A stretch of 64,000 nt of DNA from Spirochaetes bacterium ADurb.BinA120 (GCA_002069125.1 MVZN01000007.1:1-64000); one strand, 5' to 3'; positions 46,105 to 56,219 are shown, counted from the stretch's first letter. Numbers and translations: made by a program. The notes: generated from the sequence alone by a model not told the origin.

Positions 46105-46425
46105 CTATTCCTCTTCGGCTATGTACCACACCGAATTTGGCAATTGCACGTATCGATCATCCGAGGTATAAAAATAGATATAGGTAAGGTTCCTTTGGCC
46201 GCTGCCCGATGTGATCTTTTTGACGCCGGTCCAGCGTTTGATTATGCGGCCGTCATACCCGAATACCGTAACGGTAAGGTTCTGGCCGGTAATCGTTTCC
46301 AGCTTCCTCTGAACGATGTTCTTCTGGGTGTATGTAAAATAGTAGCGGAAATAAAAATATCCCCCCAAAGCCGCAAGGAGAACGAGAATAACCCCGCCGA
46401 GTTTTAGTTTGGTCATTAGCTTCAT
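46105..46425 (-). CDS. Small membrane-anchored protein upstream of recG
   Basis: A 106-aa protein with one N-terminal membrane anchor (about 8-28) and an extracytoplasmic domain rich in beta-prone residues. The ATG at 46425 follows AAGGGGG; the longer frame upstream (to 46515) is rich in Pro, Arg and Gly and looks non-coding. No family is recognised. It ends 4 nt before the recG start, implying cotranscription, although no functional link is apparent. Confidence 0.62.
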   Translation of the reverse strand: MKLMTKLKLGGVILVLLAALGGYFYFRYYFTYTQKNIVQRKLETITGQNLTVTVFGYDGRIIKRWTGVKKITSGSGQRNLTYIYFYTSDDRYVQLPNSVWYIAEEE

Positions 46426-46764
46426 CGAAGGCCCCCTTCTGCAATTGTGTATTGAAAGACACCGGCCGCCCCGTCCGCAAGGGGAAGGCTTCGGTTGGAC
46501 CGGTTCCGGCCGCATTCATATTCTATTCGAATGGATGTGATCCGGCGCGGAACGGACGATCATGTTATGCATGGCGTACGGTTAAATTTTCAATCAGATT
46601 TTTGCTAATAACTTGACTGACAATAATGGACCGGATATAGAATACAGGGCCGAGCTCGGGGCGCCAATCCGACGGAATCGCTTTTAACGGCGGCCCCGAC
46701 GGTTTAGAGGTAAATCTCGTATATCATTTCAGATATCACAGGGCTTACAAGGGTGGTCCAACGC
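46426..46764. other. Divergent intergenic region
   Basis: A 339-nt gap between divergent genes. It holds the promoter at 46613-46641 for the rightward lipoprotein operon. A weaker minus-strand candidate, TTGAAA followed after 18 nt by CATAAC, overlaps about 46563-46592. A GC-rich part at about 46460-46510 has several short complementary blocks. No reading frame was accepted. Confidence 0.4.
46613..46641 (+). promoter_or_regulatory. Predicted sigma-70 promoter of the lipoprotein pair
   Basis: TTGACT at 46613-46618 and TATAGA at 46636-46641 are 17 nt apart, one of the best promoter matches in the window. It would give a leader of about 115 nt. Confidence 0.62.
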
Positions 46765-48357
46765 ATGGGCATGCACGATAAATATCGAATGATCCGGATG
46801 ATGCCGCGGGCGGTATTCGTCGTGTCGATGTCATTCGCTATGGCGGCATGGCTCGCGTGTAAAAAGGACCTCCCCTTCGAGCGGGAGCCGAACGATTCCT
46901 TCGCAAACGCCAATCCCATTATGGTAGATTCGATTATGCGTGGCGTTCTTTCCACGCGTGATGATGTCGATGTATACCGCATAGAGATAAGCTCCCCCAT
47001 GGTGTTAAATATAACGCTTGGCCCGGTCAGGGGTGTAAATCACTCATTCAAGATCTGGAGGGGGATCGAGACGCCGGTTCTCATAAAACATGTGGACGAC
47101 ATGAGGAAATCCTCTCCTGAAAGCTTGAGCAATCTCTTCGTCGAGGCCGGCGTATATTTTATTTCAGTCGGTTTCGGTGAAAGAGATATTCCGGTGGCCG
47201 TTTCGGAGGGCGTATACGAACTGGAAATAAGAGGCCGCCCATACTCCAATGAGGAAAGGGAGCCTAATGACAGTCCCGCCAACGCTACAGAAGTATTTCC
47301 GGACAGTGAGTTGCGGGGATTTTTCAGCCCTGCATATAACAGGCTGAACCAGCAGGGCGAAAGCCCGCTCCGTGAGGAGGACTGGTACCGTATCGACATC
47401 GATCTTCCTATGAAAAAACCCGTCCTGCTCGATATCGAGCTGACCGGAGTGGAGCGCGTTAACTCCATCATTGAATTATACAACCCGGCTCTTGAAAAAA
47501 TGGAATTTTCGGATGCCGGCGGGACCCACGAAGGTGAGTCCATGCGCGAGATTGGCATAACCACACCTGGCACATACTATATCATGGTGGCCTCAAAAAA
47601 CTACGAGTCCAACCACGAACGGGAATACCGCCTGAAGATAAATTCGAGAAGTTTCGACGCCGGGATGGAGATGGAGCCGAACGACGACAACTCACGCGCA
47701 AACACAATCATCGGCGGAGAAATCTCCGGAAGAATATTCCCTCCTGGCGATCGTGATGTTTTTATGCACCCAAACCGGGGCCTCGGACTGTACAGGATGG
47801 AGTTGACACCTCCGCAAACGCTCGATCTCATCATGGAAATTTTCAATTCAGACGGCATGAAGTTATTCGAAGCCGATAACGGTGGGCCCGGTTTTCGGGA
47901 GGTGCTTCCCGCGGTACAATTGAAAAACGACTTTTACATCACTGTTCGTTCGCGAAAAACATACTCCGACTCCGACAGGGCATATTCGCTCCAGGTCAGG
48001 CAACTGGCCGCACCGGAAGACTACGAGGTGGAGCCGAATGACGAGAAGGGGCTGGCTACACCCTTGAAACGGCAATCGATCAAGGGATTTACGTCAAAGC
48101 ACAAGGACAGGGATTTCTACCTGCTCGATTACGGCAAAAGAGTAAAAATATTATTCACCCTGGCATGCCCACCGGAAGCCGAGCTCGGAATTTCCATAAC
48201 GGACCCGCTCGGTTATATCATCAGGACCGGAGATCTTAAGGGCCCCGGGAGCGTTAAATTTACCGAGATGATAGACCAGAAAGGATTTGTCATAATTGAC
48301 GCCTTGAAGGAAAACTATGACGAACCGTACATTCTTCATTTGACGGAGGCCAAATGA
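46765..48357 (+). CDS. Lipoprotein with four EPND-type (PPC-like) repeats
   Basis: A 530-aa predicted lipoprotein. Of several possible starts, ATG 46765 has AGGGTGG at a good distance. The signal ends at AAWLAC. The mature protein has four similar units, each opening with an EPND motif: EREPNDSFANANP, EREPNDSPANATE, MEPNDDNSRANT and VEPNDEKGLATP. Each is followed by a beta-rich stretch with a D-x-D-x-Y/F element (DDVDVYRIEI, EEDWYRIDI, DRDVFM, DRDFYLLD). This is the pattern of the bacterial pre-peptidase C-terminal (PPC) fold. It is probably exposed on the cell surface or in the periplasm. No catalytic domain is attached. It overlaps the next gene by ATGA. Confidence 0.8.
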   Translation: MGMHDKYRMIRMMPRAVFVVSMSFAMAAWLACKKDLPFEREPNDSFANANPIMVDSIMRGVLSTRDDVDVYRIEISSPMVLNITLGPVRGVNHSFKIWRGIETPVLIKHVDDMRKSSPESLSNLFVEAGVYFISVGFGERDIPVAVSEGVYELEIRGRPYSNEEREPNDSPANATEVFPDSELRGFFSPAYNRLNQQGESPLREEDWYRIDIDLPMKKPVLLDIELTGVERVNSIIELYNPALEKMEFSDAGGTHEGESMREIGITTPGTYYIMVASKNYESNHEREYRLKINSRSFDAGMEMEPNDDNSRANTIIGGEISGRIFPPGDRDVFMHPNRGLGLYRMELTPPQTLDLIMEIFNSDGMKLFEADNGGPGFREVLPAVQLKNDFYITVRSRKTYSDSDRAYSLQVRQLAAPEDYEVEPNDEKGLATPLKRQSIKGFTSKHKDRDFYLLDYGKRVKILFTLACPPEAELGISITDPLGYIIRTGDLKGPGSVKFTEMIDQKGFVIIDALKENYDEPYILHLTEAK

Positions 48358-48827
48358 GCTATCGGATGATTATCGGCAAAGCCGTGCTGGCGGCGCTTTT
48401 GACAGGCGCGTTTGTATCGTGCGGTTCTAGGCCGCTTTTGCCGGAGGAGGGCCGCTACAGACAACCGGATGCCTATAATTTCAAGTTCGTCGGATACGAT
48501 GCCGACATCACAAATCCGGAAAACGACCGGCGCTCGTATTACAGAATATTCATCGACAAGATCGAGGTCGGCAGGACAACCATTGGCCTCGAGTCGCAGG
48601 ACAAATATTTCGAGGCCAAGATACAACCGAACCGGCACCTACTGGTGGTCGAGAAATGGGTGCTCGACGAGAAAAGCGGAAAGTACCTAAAATTGAACAA
48701 CATCCACCAGCCCAGGCCTAATTACGTTTATTTCGGGCTCCCGGAAAAAAGAATCGTCGTAGTTACATTAAAAAACGACGCCCCGCGTAACATGGCGTCG
48801 TTCGAGATCGATTACGAACACGAATGA
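48354..48827 (+). CDS. Small lipoprotein coupled to the EPND-repeat protein
   Basis: A 157-aa predicted lipoprotein with signal peptide and lipobox FVSC (Cys near residue 24). The mature part is beta-rich, with no recognised domain. Its start overlaps the upstream stop in ATGA, so the two lipoproteins are probably made in a fixed ratio and may form one complex. The stop is 12 nt before the convergent DUF4015 gene. Confidence 0.75.
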   Translation: MSYRMIIGKAVLAALLTGAFVSCGSRPLLPEEGRYRQPDAYNFKFVGYDADITNPENDRRSYYRIFIDKIEVGRTTIGLESQDKYFEAKIQPNRHLLVVEKWVLDEKSGKYLKLNNIHQPRPNYVYFGLPEKRIVVVTLKNDAPRNMASFEIDYEHE

Positions 48828-48839
48828 TAATCGCCCGGG

Positions 48840-49865
48840 TCAATCGACCTGGCGTTCCCTGTCCCCGGACTTGCGGCCGGCCGCGTTTATCATTTCCGGT
48901 GATGCCAGATAATAATTCTTGACGACCTGCAGGGGGACCGCGTAATCCTGCCTGGCGTTCCACATCAGATAGCCCCTGACGCCGGCATCGTGCACAGCGC
49001 GTATCTGTTCTTCTATGTATTTATTGTATGTAAGACCAGATGGGCCGAGTTTCATTTTGAATGCCTGGATATAGGTCACTATTTCGGCGCTTTTAACGCG
49101 ATCCTTGCCCTTTTTAGATGTCAGGTACACAGTCTGGTATGGATCCGCCATGAGCTTTTGGCTCCATGTGTAATGTGACGGATATGCCATGGGGCAGATG
49201 ATATCCACCACTTTGTCCAGGCCCTCCATTCTCTGGCCTATGGAATCTTTGCTGTTCAACGGGATCCTGCCGAATACGTCAGCGGCAATTCTGGCGTTGT
49301 ATTTTTTAAGCTGCTCCTTCGCACGGGCCAGAAAGCCCTCTATGAAGTCATATTTCTGCTGAAGGGTCAGGTTTCGCAGTATTCCGTAGTCGTTGAAACG
49401 GATATAGTCGAACTGGATTTCTCGGAAACCGTACTGGCAGGCTTTTTCGGCCAGGTCCAGCCTGGCCTTGATCTCGGCTTCCGGGACTGGAAAGCGTTTC
49501 AATCCATCGGGGAAGACCACGATTCTGGCTATCGGATGAATACCGTTGCTCAGACATAATTCGACATTTTCCCGCGGGACCTGACATATGTCGTAGCGCG
49601 ACGTATGAATGTCCAGCACCATGGCATTTATTCGGGCTTCTTTCGACATGGCGACAAATCGGGAGAGTTTTTCCATATTCCGGGCCGAGTCGACTGTCAG
49701 ATAGATGCCTCTATAAAAATCCGGAAATTTATAGGCCGCTCCTATGTTCGCGGGGCCGGAAAATCCAATACTTTCCTTGTTTTGGCTCCAGATATTATCG
49801 ATACTTTCGAAACATAAAAAAATCGCGATCGATGCGGGTAACAGTAGATAGGCTAACTTTTTCAT
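48840..49865 (-). CDS. Putative glycoside hydrolase, DUF4015-type
   Basis: A 341-aa exported protein. The N-terminal hydrophobic stretch (about 4-20) is a signal peptide or anchor. The rest is a (beta/alpha)8-like domain: RGIYLTVDSARN near 52, INAMVLDIHTSRYDIC near 79, HPIARIVVFPD near 109, FREIQFDYIRF near 146, ARIAADVFGR near 186, and DIICPMAYPSHY near 211. These strand-end motifs match the DUF4015 group of predicted glycosidases. Candidate acidic residues are the Asp of FDYIRF and of AADVFG. Substrate unknown. CAGGAG precedes the ATG. It is convergent with the lipoprotein pair. Confidence 0.8.
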   Translation of the reverse strand: MKKLAYLLLPASIAIFLCFESIDNIWSQNKESIGFSGPANIGAAYKFPDFYRGIYLTVDSARNMEKLSRFVAMSKEARINAMVLDIHTSRYDICQVPRENVELCLSNGIHPIARIVVFPDGLKRFPVPEAEIKARLDLAEKACQYGFREIQFDYIRFNDYGILRNLTLQQKYDFIEGFLARAKEQLKKYNARIAADVFGRIPLNSKDSIGQRMEGLDKVVDIICPMAYPSHYTWSQKLMADPYQTVYLTSKKGKDRVKSAEIVTYIQAFKMKLGPSGLTYNKYIEEQIRAVHDAGVRGYLMWNARQDYAVPLQVVKNYYLASPEMINAAGRKSGDRERQVD

Positions 49866-50561
49866 GAGCGCTCCTGAATTAGTATTTACAAAGGGTAAAT
49901 TATCTCATACTTGGGAACTCTAAAGAAGAAACCGATCAATATGACATCCTCTATGACGGATATTTCAGGAAAACCGACTTCTATTTACTGATCGTCAGGC
50001 GGATGCCGGGTGCTCAATAAAAATTACCGTCGGCCCGGGCATGTGGCGGGACGCGTTGCCTGAACGATCCGCGTCGAATCACTTAAATGACGGGAATACT
50101 CATGGTCAATCATATTTTTTAGCAATTATAAGTCCGGTGGACTTGCTGGCGGGATGTTTTTTATATACATTAGACTTGTTGCTTTACTGAGTGTCATTAC
50201 GAGCCCCGGTCGTATCGGGGCGTGGCAATCTCATACAATATCCGGTTTTTTAAAAAGTAATTTGTTGACTTTTTAAGATCGCCACGCCGGCCTGCGGCCT
50301 TCCCGCGATGACATTTTTGTCGGATACGCAACAACTCTATTATTTTCAGTGCTTTCTAATCTTCGATACTGGATTTCCCGCCGGGGGATAATCAAGTATC
50401 GATCGATATCCCATAATTTAAGAAAACCGATGATATTTCCATCTGAATCCCGGCAGCCGGGCCTCTTCCAAATTGAGCACCGATGGGTGGAGACTGAGCG
50501 TTCCGATTTCAGTGGCAATTTAGCCTTAGATGTGCCTAAATTTATCATGTAGGAGGTGGAT
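49866..50561. other. Long intergenic region containing a MITE-like repeat
   Basis: A 696-nt gap without an acceptable reading frame. Its main content is the repeat at 50171-50339. To the left, AAGTCC/GGACTT at 50130-50144 forms a 6-bp hairpin followed after 15 nt by a T-run. To the right, AATTTAG/CTAAATT at 50517-50542 flanks the region just before yqeY. The strand to the left of the repeat looks degraded and shows no recognised homology. Confidence 0.4.
50171..50339. repeat. MITE-like repeat, long copy (169 bp)
   Basis: TAGACTTGTTGC (50171-50182) and GCAACAACTCTA (50328-50339) bound the element. Inside is a second inverted repeat: TGTCAT plus CGTGGCAATCT on the left pairs with AGATCGCCACG plus ATGACA on the right, with one mismatch in the longer block. 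The whole can fold into a cruciform or long hairpin. There is no transposase gene. The inner part resembles the common bacterial palindromic repeats of the GTCATTGCGAG...GGCAATCTC type. Confidence 0.7.
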
Positions 50562-51011
50562 ATGGGCCTGGTTGACCGCATCGAGGAAGACCTTCGATTC
50601 TCGATCAAAAACAGGGATGAAGAGAGGACTCGCACCCTGCGAATGCTTAAAACCGATCTATTATACGAAAAAACCAGGGGGACGGAGGACCTTACAGAGG
50701 ATAAGATTCTAGAAATCGTTCTCAGGGGGGCCAAAAAGCGAAAAGAGTCAATCGCCGAGTTCGATAAAGCTGGGCGCACGGATCTGGCTGACCGGGAACG
50801 GGCGGAGCTCCGAATAATAGAGGAATATATTCCCAAACAGATGGACAAGGAAGAAATAGCCCGGGTGGTGGACAACCGGATCAGGGAGATGGGCGGAGCG
50901 TCCCAGAAGGATATGGGCAGGGTGATGGGGCTGGTGATGAAGGAACTGAAGGGGCAGGCTGATGGTGCGCTCGTCAAGGAGATAGTGACCCGAAAACTCC
51001 AAAACGCTTGA
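50562..51011 (+). CDS. yqeY: GatB/YqeY-domain protein
   Basis: A 149-aa GatB/YqeY-like protein. The first half carries the typical RIEEDLRFSIKNRDEERTRTLRMLKTDL, and the second half has EEYIPKQMDKEEI and MGGASQKDMGRVMGLVMKELKGQADG, the family tRNA-binding tail motif. The ATG at 50562 lies just after AGGAGGTG. Stand-alone YqeY proteins have no firmly proved function. The gene commonly precedes dnaG and rpoD, as it does here. Confidence 0.92.
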   Translation: MGLVDRIEEDLRFSIKNRDEERTRTLRMLKTDLLYEKTRGTEDLTEDKILEIVLRGAKKRKESIAEFDKAGRTDLADRERAELRIIEEYIPKQMDKEEIARVVDNRIREMGGASQKDMGRVMGLVMKELKGQADGALVKEIVTRKLQNA

Positions 51012-51067
51012 CCCTCCGCGTTTTCGTGTCACGAAATACATTAGAAGCGGTAATAAATGAGGGATAG

Positions 51068-52879
51068 TTGGCCATACCAAAGGAAACCATAGATATCGTG
51101 CGCGACAGGGCGCAGATACAGGAAATAATAAAGAAGTATGTTCCGACCCTGCAGAAGAAGGGCCGTAACTATATCGGCCTGTGTCCTTTCCATAAGGAAA
51201 AAACCCCCTCGTTCAATGTTTCCGCCGAAAAGCAGACTTTTTACTGTTTCGGATGCCATACCGGAGGCAATGTTTTTACGTTTATATCGAAGATCGAGCG
51301 GCTAAGTTTTCCGGAAAGCGTTGTATTCCTGGGGAACATGCTCGGCATCGAGGTTCGGGACGAGAAAGGAGGGATCCACGACGATAAACTCGATATCCGG
51401 AAGAAGGTGAATCTGGCGGCGATGTCCTTTTACAGAAATATGATAAACTCGCCTCGCGGGGCTGGAGCGAGCTCATATCTGCGCGAACGCGGGATAGAGG
51501 ACGCCAGTATCAAGGATTTTATGATCGGTTACGCCCCGGATGAGTGGGGAGCCCTTACCGGGTATTTCCGTAAAACCGGCATGAATTTCGATATTGCGCT
51601 CGAACTTGGCCTTTTGAGCTCTTCCGCAAAATCTGGTTCCACGCATTATTACGATCGTTTCAGAGACAGGGTGATCTTTCCGATTTTCAATAGAAACAAC
51701 GAGGTCATCGCCTTCGGCGGACGCGTTATGGGTGGTGGCGAACCGAAATATTTAAATTCTCCGGAATCCGAGCTCTTCCGAAAACGGAACGTACTATACG
51801 GCCTGAATAAAGCACGCGAGCACATCGTATCCCTCGGAAGGGCGATAGTGGTGGAAGGCTATCTCGATGTAATTGGATGCCATCAGGCTGGCATAAAAAA
51901 TGTGGTTGCGCCGCTTGGGACCGCTCTTACCGAGGTGCAGGTCCGCCTCCTGGCGCGGTTCTGCCGGGAGATAATTTTGCTTTTCGACGCGGATTCCGCC
52001 GGAATCAACGCCTCCCTGCGGTCCCTGGATGTGGTGAAAGATGTCAGCGTCGACGCCCGTGTAGCCGTACTTCCCGAGGACGATCCATTCGATTTTATCA
52101 GAAAACGCGGAGTACGTGAATTCATGGCTATTGTCGACAGCGCCTTGAAACCGGTGGATTTCAGGCTGGAAAGGGTTCTCGCGGAATCGGTGGGAAGGGA
52201 CAGGCTCGAGGTCCTACGCGGGCTGTTTGCCATAGTGGCCGAGATCGAATACGAATCTGAAAAGAGCCATTATCTAAAAAAAATCAGCACTTTATTGAAA
52301 ATCGGCGAAAATGAGATACGTTCAGACTTTAAGCGTTTTATCGGCAAGGATGGTTTACGGTTTAATACCCCGGCGACCACGAGCGATCCCGGCGGAAATC
52401 AAGGTAAAATCCAATTTCTTGTACGGGCCCACCGGGAGATGGTGGAGTTGCTGTGCCGGTATCCGGAACTTATCGAGAAGGCGATTATCGATTTTGCCGA
52501 AAATGCGATTGAGGACCCCGACGCGGCGGCCGTGTTCGGTAAGATGGCGGAACTATTTTCAGCGGGCGAAAGGATTTCGGTTGACAGGCTGTTCGATTTT
52601 TTCCCTGATGGTAGCGGAAAAATCTTCCTTGAGAATTGCCTTGCCAGGGATTATCGGATAGAAAATCCGGCTGCGGCGTACACCGAAATCTATATCAACA
52701 TCAGATTGTACATGATCGAACGCGGTATCGAACGGTACAAGGAAAAAATTCGGAAGGCACAGGCCGGCGGAAATGCCGATACTAATGCAAATCTGACCGA
52801 ACTGGAAATCGAAATCGAAATTCTCACCAGAGAATGGGAGAAACTTTCTTCGTACAAATACAACATACAGACAGTGTGA
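51068..52879 (+). CDS. dnaG: DNA primase DnaG
   Basis: A 603-aa primase. The CHC2 zinc finger is CPFHKEK plus [11 protein letters not shown] (about 39-65). The TOPRIM core has [11 protein letters not shown] near 261 and FDADSAG near 307. A helical C-terminal domain (about 460-603) would bind the DnaB helicase. The start is TTG 51068 after a GAGGG; the first residues, [17 protein letters not shown], match primase N-termini, so this start is reliable. It lies in the conserved yqeY-dnaG-rpoD macromolecular-synthesis order. Confidence 0.95.
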   Translation: MAIPKETIDIVRDRAQIQEIIKKYVPTLQKKGRNYIGLCPFHKEKTPSFNVSAEKQTFYCFGCHTGGNVFTFISKIERLSFPESVVFLGNMLGIEVRDEKGGIHDDKLDIRKKVNLAAMSFYRNMINSPRGAGASSYLRERGIEDASIKDFMIGYAPDEWGALTGYFRKTGMNFDIALELGLLSSSAKSGSTHYYDRFRDRVIFPIFNRNNEVIAFGGRVMGGGEPKYLNSPESELFRKRNVLYGLNKAREHIVSLGRAIVVEGYLDVIGCHQAGIKNVVAPLGTALTEVQVRLLARFCREIILLFDADSAGINASLRSLDVVKDVSVDARVAVLPEDDPFDFIRKRGVREFMAIVDSALKPVDFRLERVLAESVGRDRLEVLRGLFAIVAEIEYESEKSHYLKKISTLLKIGENEIRSDFKRFIGKDGLRFNTPATTSDPGGNQGKIQFLVRAHREMVELLCRYPELIEKAIIDFAENAIEDPDAAAVFGKMAELFSAGERISVDRLFDFFPDGSGKIFLENCLARDYRIENPAAAYTEIYINIRLYMIERGIERYKEKIRKAQAGGNADTNANLTELEIEIEILTREWEKLSSYKYNIQTV

Positions 52880-52901
52880 AGAATTAGCATACAGGAGCGT
52901 C

Positions 52902-54674
52902 ATGAGCAAAACCGAAATAGTGCTGGAGAACATACTCGAAGTCAAAAAACTCATTCAGCTTGGAAAATCCAATGGCGAGATTACGTACGATGAAATAAAC
53001 GAAGTTCTCCCCGACAAACTCCTTAATTCGGACAAAATCGACGATGTGTTCATTCTCCTGAACCAGCTCGGCATAGAGGTCGTAGAGGAGTCGACCCGGA
53101 AGGCCGCTCCCCCGACGGCGACAAAGAAAAAAGCATCCGGATCATCCAAAAAAACATCGTCATCCTCCTCGGAAGACTCATCGTATATTGATGATCCAAT
53201 CAGACTGTATCTGAGGGAGATAGGCAGGGTCTCCCTTCTCTCCGGCGACCAGGAAGTGGACCTGGCGAAGAGGATCGAAGAGGGGGAACTTCTTATTGAG
53301 GACGCCGTTATCCATTCGAGCCTGCTTATAAACGACCTTATAAAGAACCACCCCAGGGTCAAAACCGGTAAAATCAAGCTGAATGACGTTCTGAGGATAA
53401 ACAGGCTTTATTATTTCTCGTCGGTGGACATGAAGCAGCTCGAAAAGAAATATAACGAAAAAATGTCCATTATCATAGCCGAGGACAAAAAGATACTTCA
53501 GACACAGAACAGGCTAAAAAAACTGGACGCGGAATCCAAAAAGGCTGAGGAGGCTCGATCGAAGATCGAAGCATCCATGAACCTCGTAGTGGATTCCATC
53601 CGCGAAATGGAAATAAACGAGGCGGAGATCTCTAAACTGGCCCACAAGATTCTGTCCATGGTCGCCAGAATCAAGGATACCATTGAATTCTTTTGTCAGA
53701 TCGAGAGAAAATACGGAAAGGAAATAAAGGAGCTTAAACACTACGCGCGAAAAGTAGAGAAAGGCGAAGAGGTGCGAAGCATCATCCGCGAGCTTTCCAT
53801 AAAAAAGAAGGAAGAACTGCTCGAGATGGTGAAGGATATACGCAATAACGAGCGAAAGATCCGGCGCATTGAGCAGGAGGCCGGTGCTTCGGCCGAAGAT
53901 ATCATGAAATGGGGAAAGCAGATAGAGCTGGGCCTTCGTAAAATCTCAATCGCCAAAAAAGAGCTAATCAACGCAAACCTGCGCCTTGTGGTTTCCATCG
54001 CCAAAAAATACGCGAACAGGGGAATGCATTTTTTCGACCTCATCCAGGAGGGAAATATCGGACTTATAAAGGCCGTAGACAAGTTCGAATACCGCAAAGG
54101 GTACAAGTTTTCCACCTATGCGACCTGGTGGATACGCCAGGCGATCACGCGCGCCATCTCCGATCAGGCTCGCACCATCCGAGTCCCGGTGCACATGATA
54201 GAACAGATCAACAAGGTGATGCGGGAAACCAGGCTGTTCCAGCAGGAGTTCGGCCGGGAGCCAACCGCCGAGGAACTGGGCGACAGGCTCGGCTGGCCGG
54301 TCGCGAAGGTCAAGGGAGTAAAGAACGTGGCCAGAGAACCCATTTCGCTCGAAACCCCCGTGGGCGAGGAGGAGGACTCTCTACTAGGGGATTTTATCGA
54401 GGACAAGGACGTGGATTCGCCTGCAAATACCGCCGCATACAGGCTTCTCTCGGAACAGATACACACCGTTCTAAATACGCTTCCAGCGCGGGAGCAGAAG
54501 GTTATTCGGATGCGGTTCGGTCTCGATGACGGCTATTCGCATACCCTTGAAGAGGTTGGGTATGTCTTCAAGGTTACTCGCGAACGAATTCGCCAGATAG
54601 AGGCAAAGGCGCTTCGCCGTCTCCGCCATCCCACCAGGGCGCGAAAACTCAAGGATTATCTCGATTATATGTAA
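52902..54674 (+). CDS. rpoD: Primary sigma factor RpoD (sigma-70)
   Basis: A 590-aa group 1 sigma factor. Region 1.1 (about 1-65) is followed by a Lys/Ser-rich linker (about 66-92), region 1.2 with [18 protein letters not shown], a long non-conserved insertion (about 150-330), and region 2 with [20 protein letters not shown] near 357. Its -10-reading helix contains [19 protein letters not shown] near 401. Region 3 and region 4 ([20 protein letters not shown] near 558) complete the protein. All parts of a housekeeping sigma are intact, in agreement with the TTGACA/TATAAT-like promoters proposed in this window. GGAG lies before the ATG. Confidence 0.97.
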   Translation: MSKTEIVLENILEVKKLIQLGKSNGEITYDEINEVLPDKLLNSDKIDDVFILLNQLGIEVVEESTRKAAPPTATKKKASGSSKKTSSSSSEDSSYIDDPIRLYLREIGRVSLLSGDQEVDLAKRIEEGELLIEDAVIHSSLLINDLIKNHPRVKTGKIKLNDVLRINRLYYFSSVDMKQLEKKYNEKMSIIIAEDKKILQTQNRLKKLDAESKKAEEARSKIEASMNLVVDSIREMEINEAEISKLAHKILSMVARIKDTIEFFCQIERKYGKEIKELKHYARKVEKGEEVRSIIRELSIKKKEELLEMVKDIRNNERKIRRIEQEAGASAEDIMKWGKQIELGLRKISIAKKELINANLRLVVSIAKKYANRGMHFFDLIQEGNIGLIKAVDKFEYRKGYKFSTYATWWIRQAITRAISDQARTIRVPVHMIEQINKVMRETRLFQQEFGREPTAEELGDRLGWPVAKVKGVKNVAREPISLETPVGEEEDSLLGDFIEDKDVDSPANTAAYRLLSEQIHTVLNTLPAREQKVIRMRFGLDDGYSHTLEEVGYVFKVTRERIRQIEAKALRRLRHPTRARKLKDYLDYM

Positions 54675-54675
54675 A

Positions 54676-55188
54676 TCAACTCCGCGCTGTTTCGCCGCCA
54701 AGCAGCGCGTCGAGTGTATCCATGGCTTCGATCGGTGTGGCCGCCATGTGAATCAGGGAGCGATCGTCTTCCCGAAGGGCAAGGTCCGCGAAACCGGCGC
54801 TCCATCCGTCCGCAAAAGAGCAGATGATCATCGGCCTGCCGTACTGAAACGCGTATGAAAGCTCACTCATGGTCCCGGTCCTTCCGCCAATCGCGACTAC
54901 GACATCCCCGGAGAGCACGTTCATGCTGTTGCGGGCGAATCCGATTCCGGAGGCTATAGCGGCGGTAAGGTATGGATTGGCGTCGTTAAAATCGACCCCC
55001 GGGAGTATCCCGACCACAATGCCCCCCTCGTCCGAGGCCCCCCTGGAGGCTGCCTCCATGATGCCGCCGCGTCCTCCGCAGACAAGAATCCAGTTCCTTC
55101 GCGCTATGTGACGTCCGATCTCGTATGCTTCGACCATAAACCGGCTTTCTTCGTGGGAGCCGATTACGGTAACCTGGGGGCGCTTCAT
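54676..55188 (-). CDS. LOG-family Rossmann protein (TIGR00725-like)
   Basis: A 170-aa protein of the lysine-decarboxylase-like (LOG) superfamily. Motifs are VTVIGSHEE at the N-terminus, LVCGGRGGIMEAASRGASDEGGIVVGILPG (family PGGxGxxxE-type region, about 36-66), and VVAIGGRTGTMSELSYAFQYGRP near 97-119. Relatives are cytokinin-activating phosphoribohydrolases, but the TIGR00725 subgroup has no proven role. The start overlaps the upstream gene by 4 nt, placing it at the end of a minus-strand operon with folC and aroE. Confidence 0.85.
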   Translation of the reverse strand: MKRPQVTVIGSHEESRFMVEAYEIGRHIARRNWILVCGGRGGIMEAASRGASDEGGIVVGILPGVDFNDANPYLTAAIASGIGFARNSMNVLSGDVVVAIGGRTGTMSELSYAFQYGRPMIICSFADGWSAGFADLALREDDRSLIHMAATPIEAMDTLDALLGGETARS

Positions 55189-56219
55189 CGAATCCTTTCC
55201 CCGGACGCGATCCTTCTTTCGAAATCCAGTATCTCGTCCCAGAAGCCTGTTATATTCCCTTCTTCGCGGATAATGGAAACAAGCGACTGGGACGGTATGG
55301 AGCTACCCCGGTATTCGAAGGAGGCCTTCTTTTTTTCGCGGGAGGCATCACTCGCATCCGGAATCAAGATCAGATATTCCCGCATGGAAAGTGTAAAAAC
55401 CGGTGTATCGGGAGCGCCGAAACGCTCCAGCAGGGTATTTTTGATATATGAAGAAATATTAAGCATCTCCGGCAGTCCCATATGATTGAATATGCGTTCG
55501 ACCATGTTAAAAAGAAAATAATGAGCGGAGATAGCGGCGCCTTCGGATAATTTGCGCTTTATAAATTCATCTATCGTCGCACGCCTTTCCCGGAAAAATG
55601 AAAAATACCGGGGGCGCATTTCACGCTCCGCGGCGTCTCTCAGTATGCCTATCAATCCGGCGATGCCGAGAAACTCATTCTTCGAAAAAAAATGGGATGA
55701 TGACACGGCGGCGAAAAGCAGGGGTATGCCGGAGTCCCCTGGTATGGCGCAGGCATGGATCGTATGGGGAAGCTCATGCCCGTCTCCGGGAGGGAGGGAA
55801 ATGGGTACGGCCCCGGCAAGTCTCGATGTAATTATGCCCGTCATGTTGAGGAGGGTTAGATTGAAACCATCGTCTCCGCATGTCCCAAGGGGCGTAAAGG
55901 CGTCGATGCCGATTCGATACAGCCCGGTAAAAAGCGAAAAATTTTCAGTGGAATGCAGATAGCACAGTGAAGCCGCGAGGTCCGTATGGTGAAGCCTGCC
56001 CGCTTCGAGGGTGTCACAGTCAGAAGAAAAGCGCCGGTATCTCCGGCGGCATTCGTCCACGGACAAACGCCCGGCCGTAAAATCCTTTAGCGTTTCCTTG
56101 ATGGCAAGAACCAGAGATTTTATAGCCTCGTCCATGTATCGGTCCGGTGAAATGTTTCGTATAAATATTCGGTTTGAAATTTCAGATAAAATACCATCAT
56201 CGACCGGCCAATAAAGCAA
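55185..56219 (-). CDS. Unknown protein in the folC operon
   Basis: A 344-aa soluble protein of unknown family. The frame opens at TTG 56219, overlapping the end of folC by 23 nt. An ATG at 56135 would give 316 residues, and neither start has a strong ribosome binding site. The middle (about 95-200) could be a GAF-like sensory fold. The C-terminal third (FLFNMVERIFNHMGLPEML and later TLSMREYLILIPDAS) has the spacing of a degenerate GGDEF domain in which the catalytic loop is lost. Both readings are weak and need structure prediction. Cotranscription with folC and the LOG-like gene (4-nt overlap) is likely. Confidence 0.6.
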   Translation of the reverse strand: MLYWPVDDGILSEISNRIFIRNISPDRYMDEAIKSLVLAIKETLKDFTAGRLSVDECRRRYRRFSSDCDTLEAGRLHHTDLAASLCYLHSTENFSLFTGLYRIGIDAFTPLGTCGDDGFNLTLLNMTGIITSRLAGAVPISLPPGDGHELPHTIHACAIPGDSGIPLLFAAVSSSHFFSKNEFLGIAGLIGILRDAAEREMRPRYFSFFRERRATIDEFIKRKLSEGAAISAHYFLFNMVERIFNHMGLPEMLNISSYIKNTLLERFGAPDTPVFTLSMREYLILIPDASDASREKKKASFEYRGSSIPSQSLVSIIREEGNITGFWDEILDFERRIASGERIR

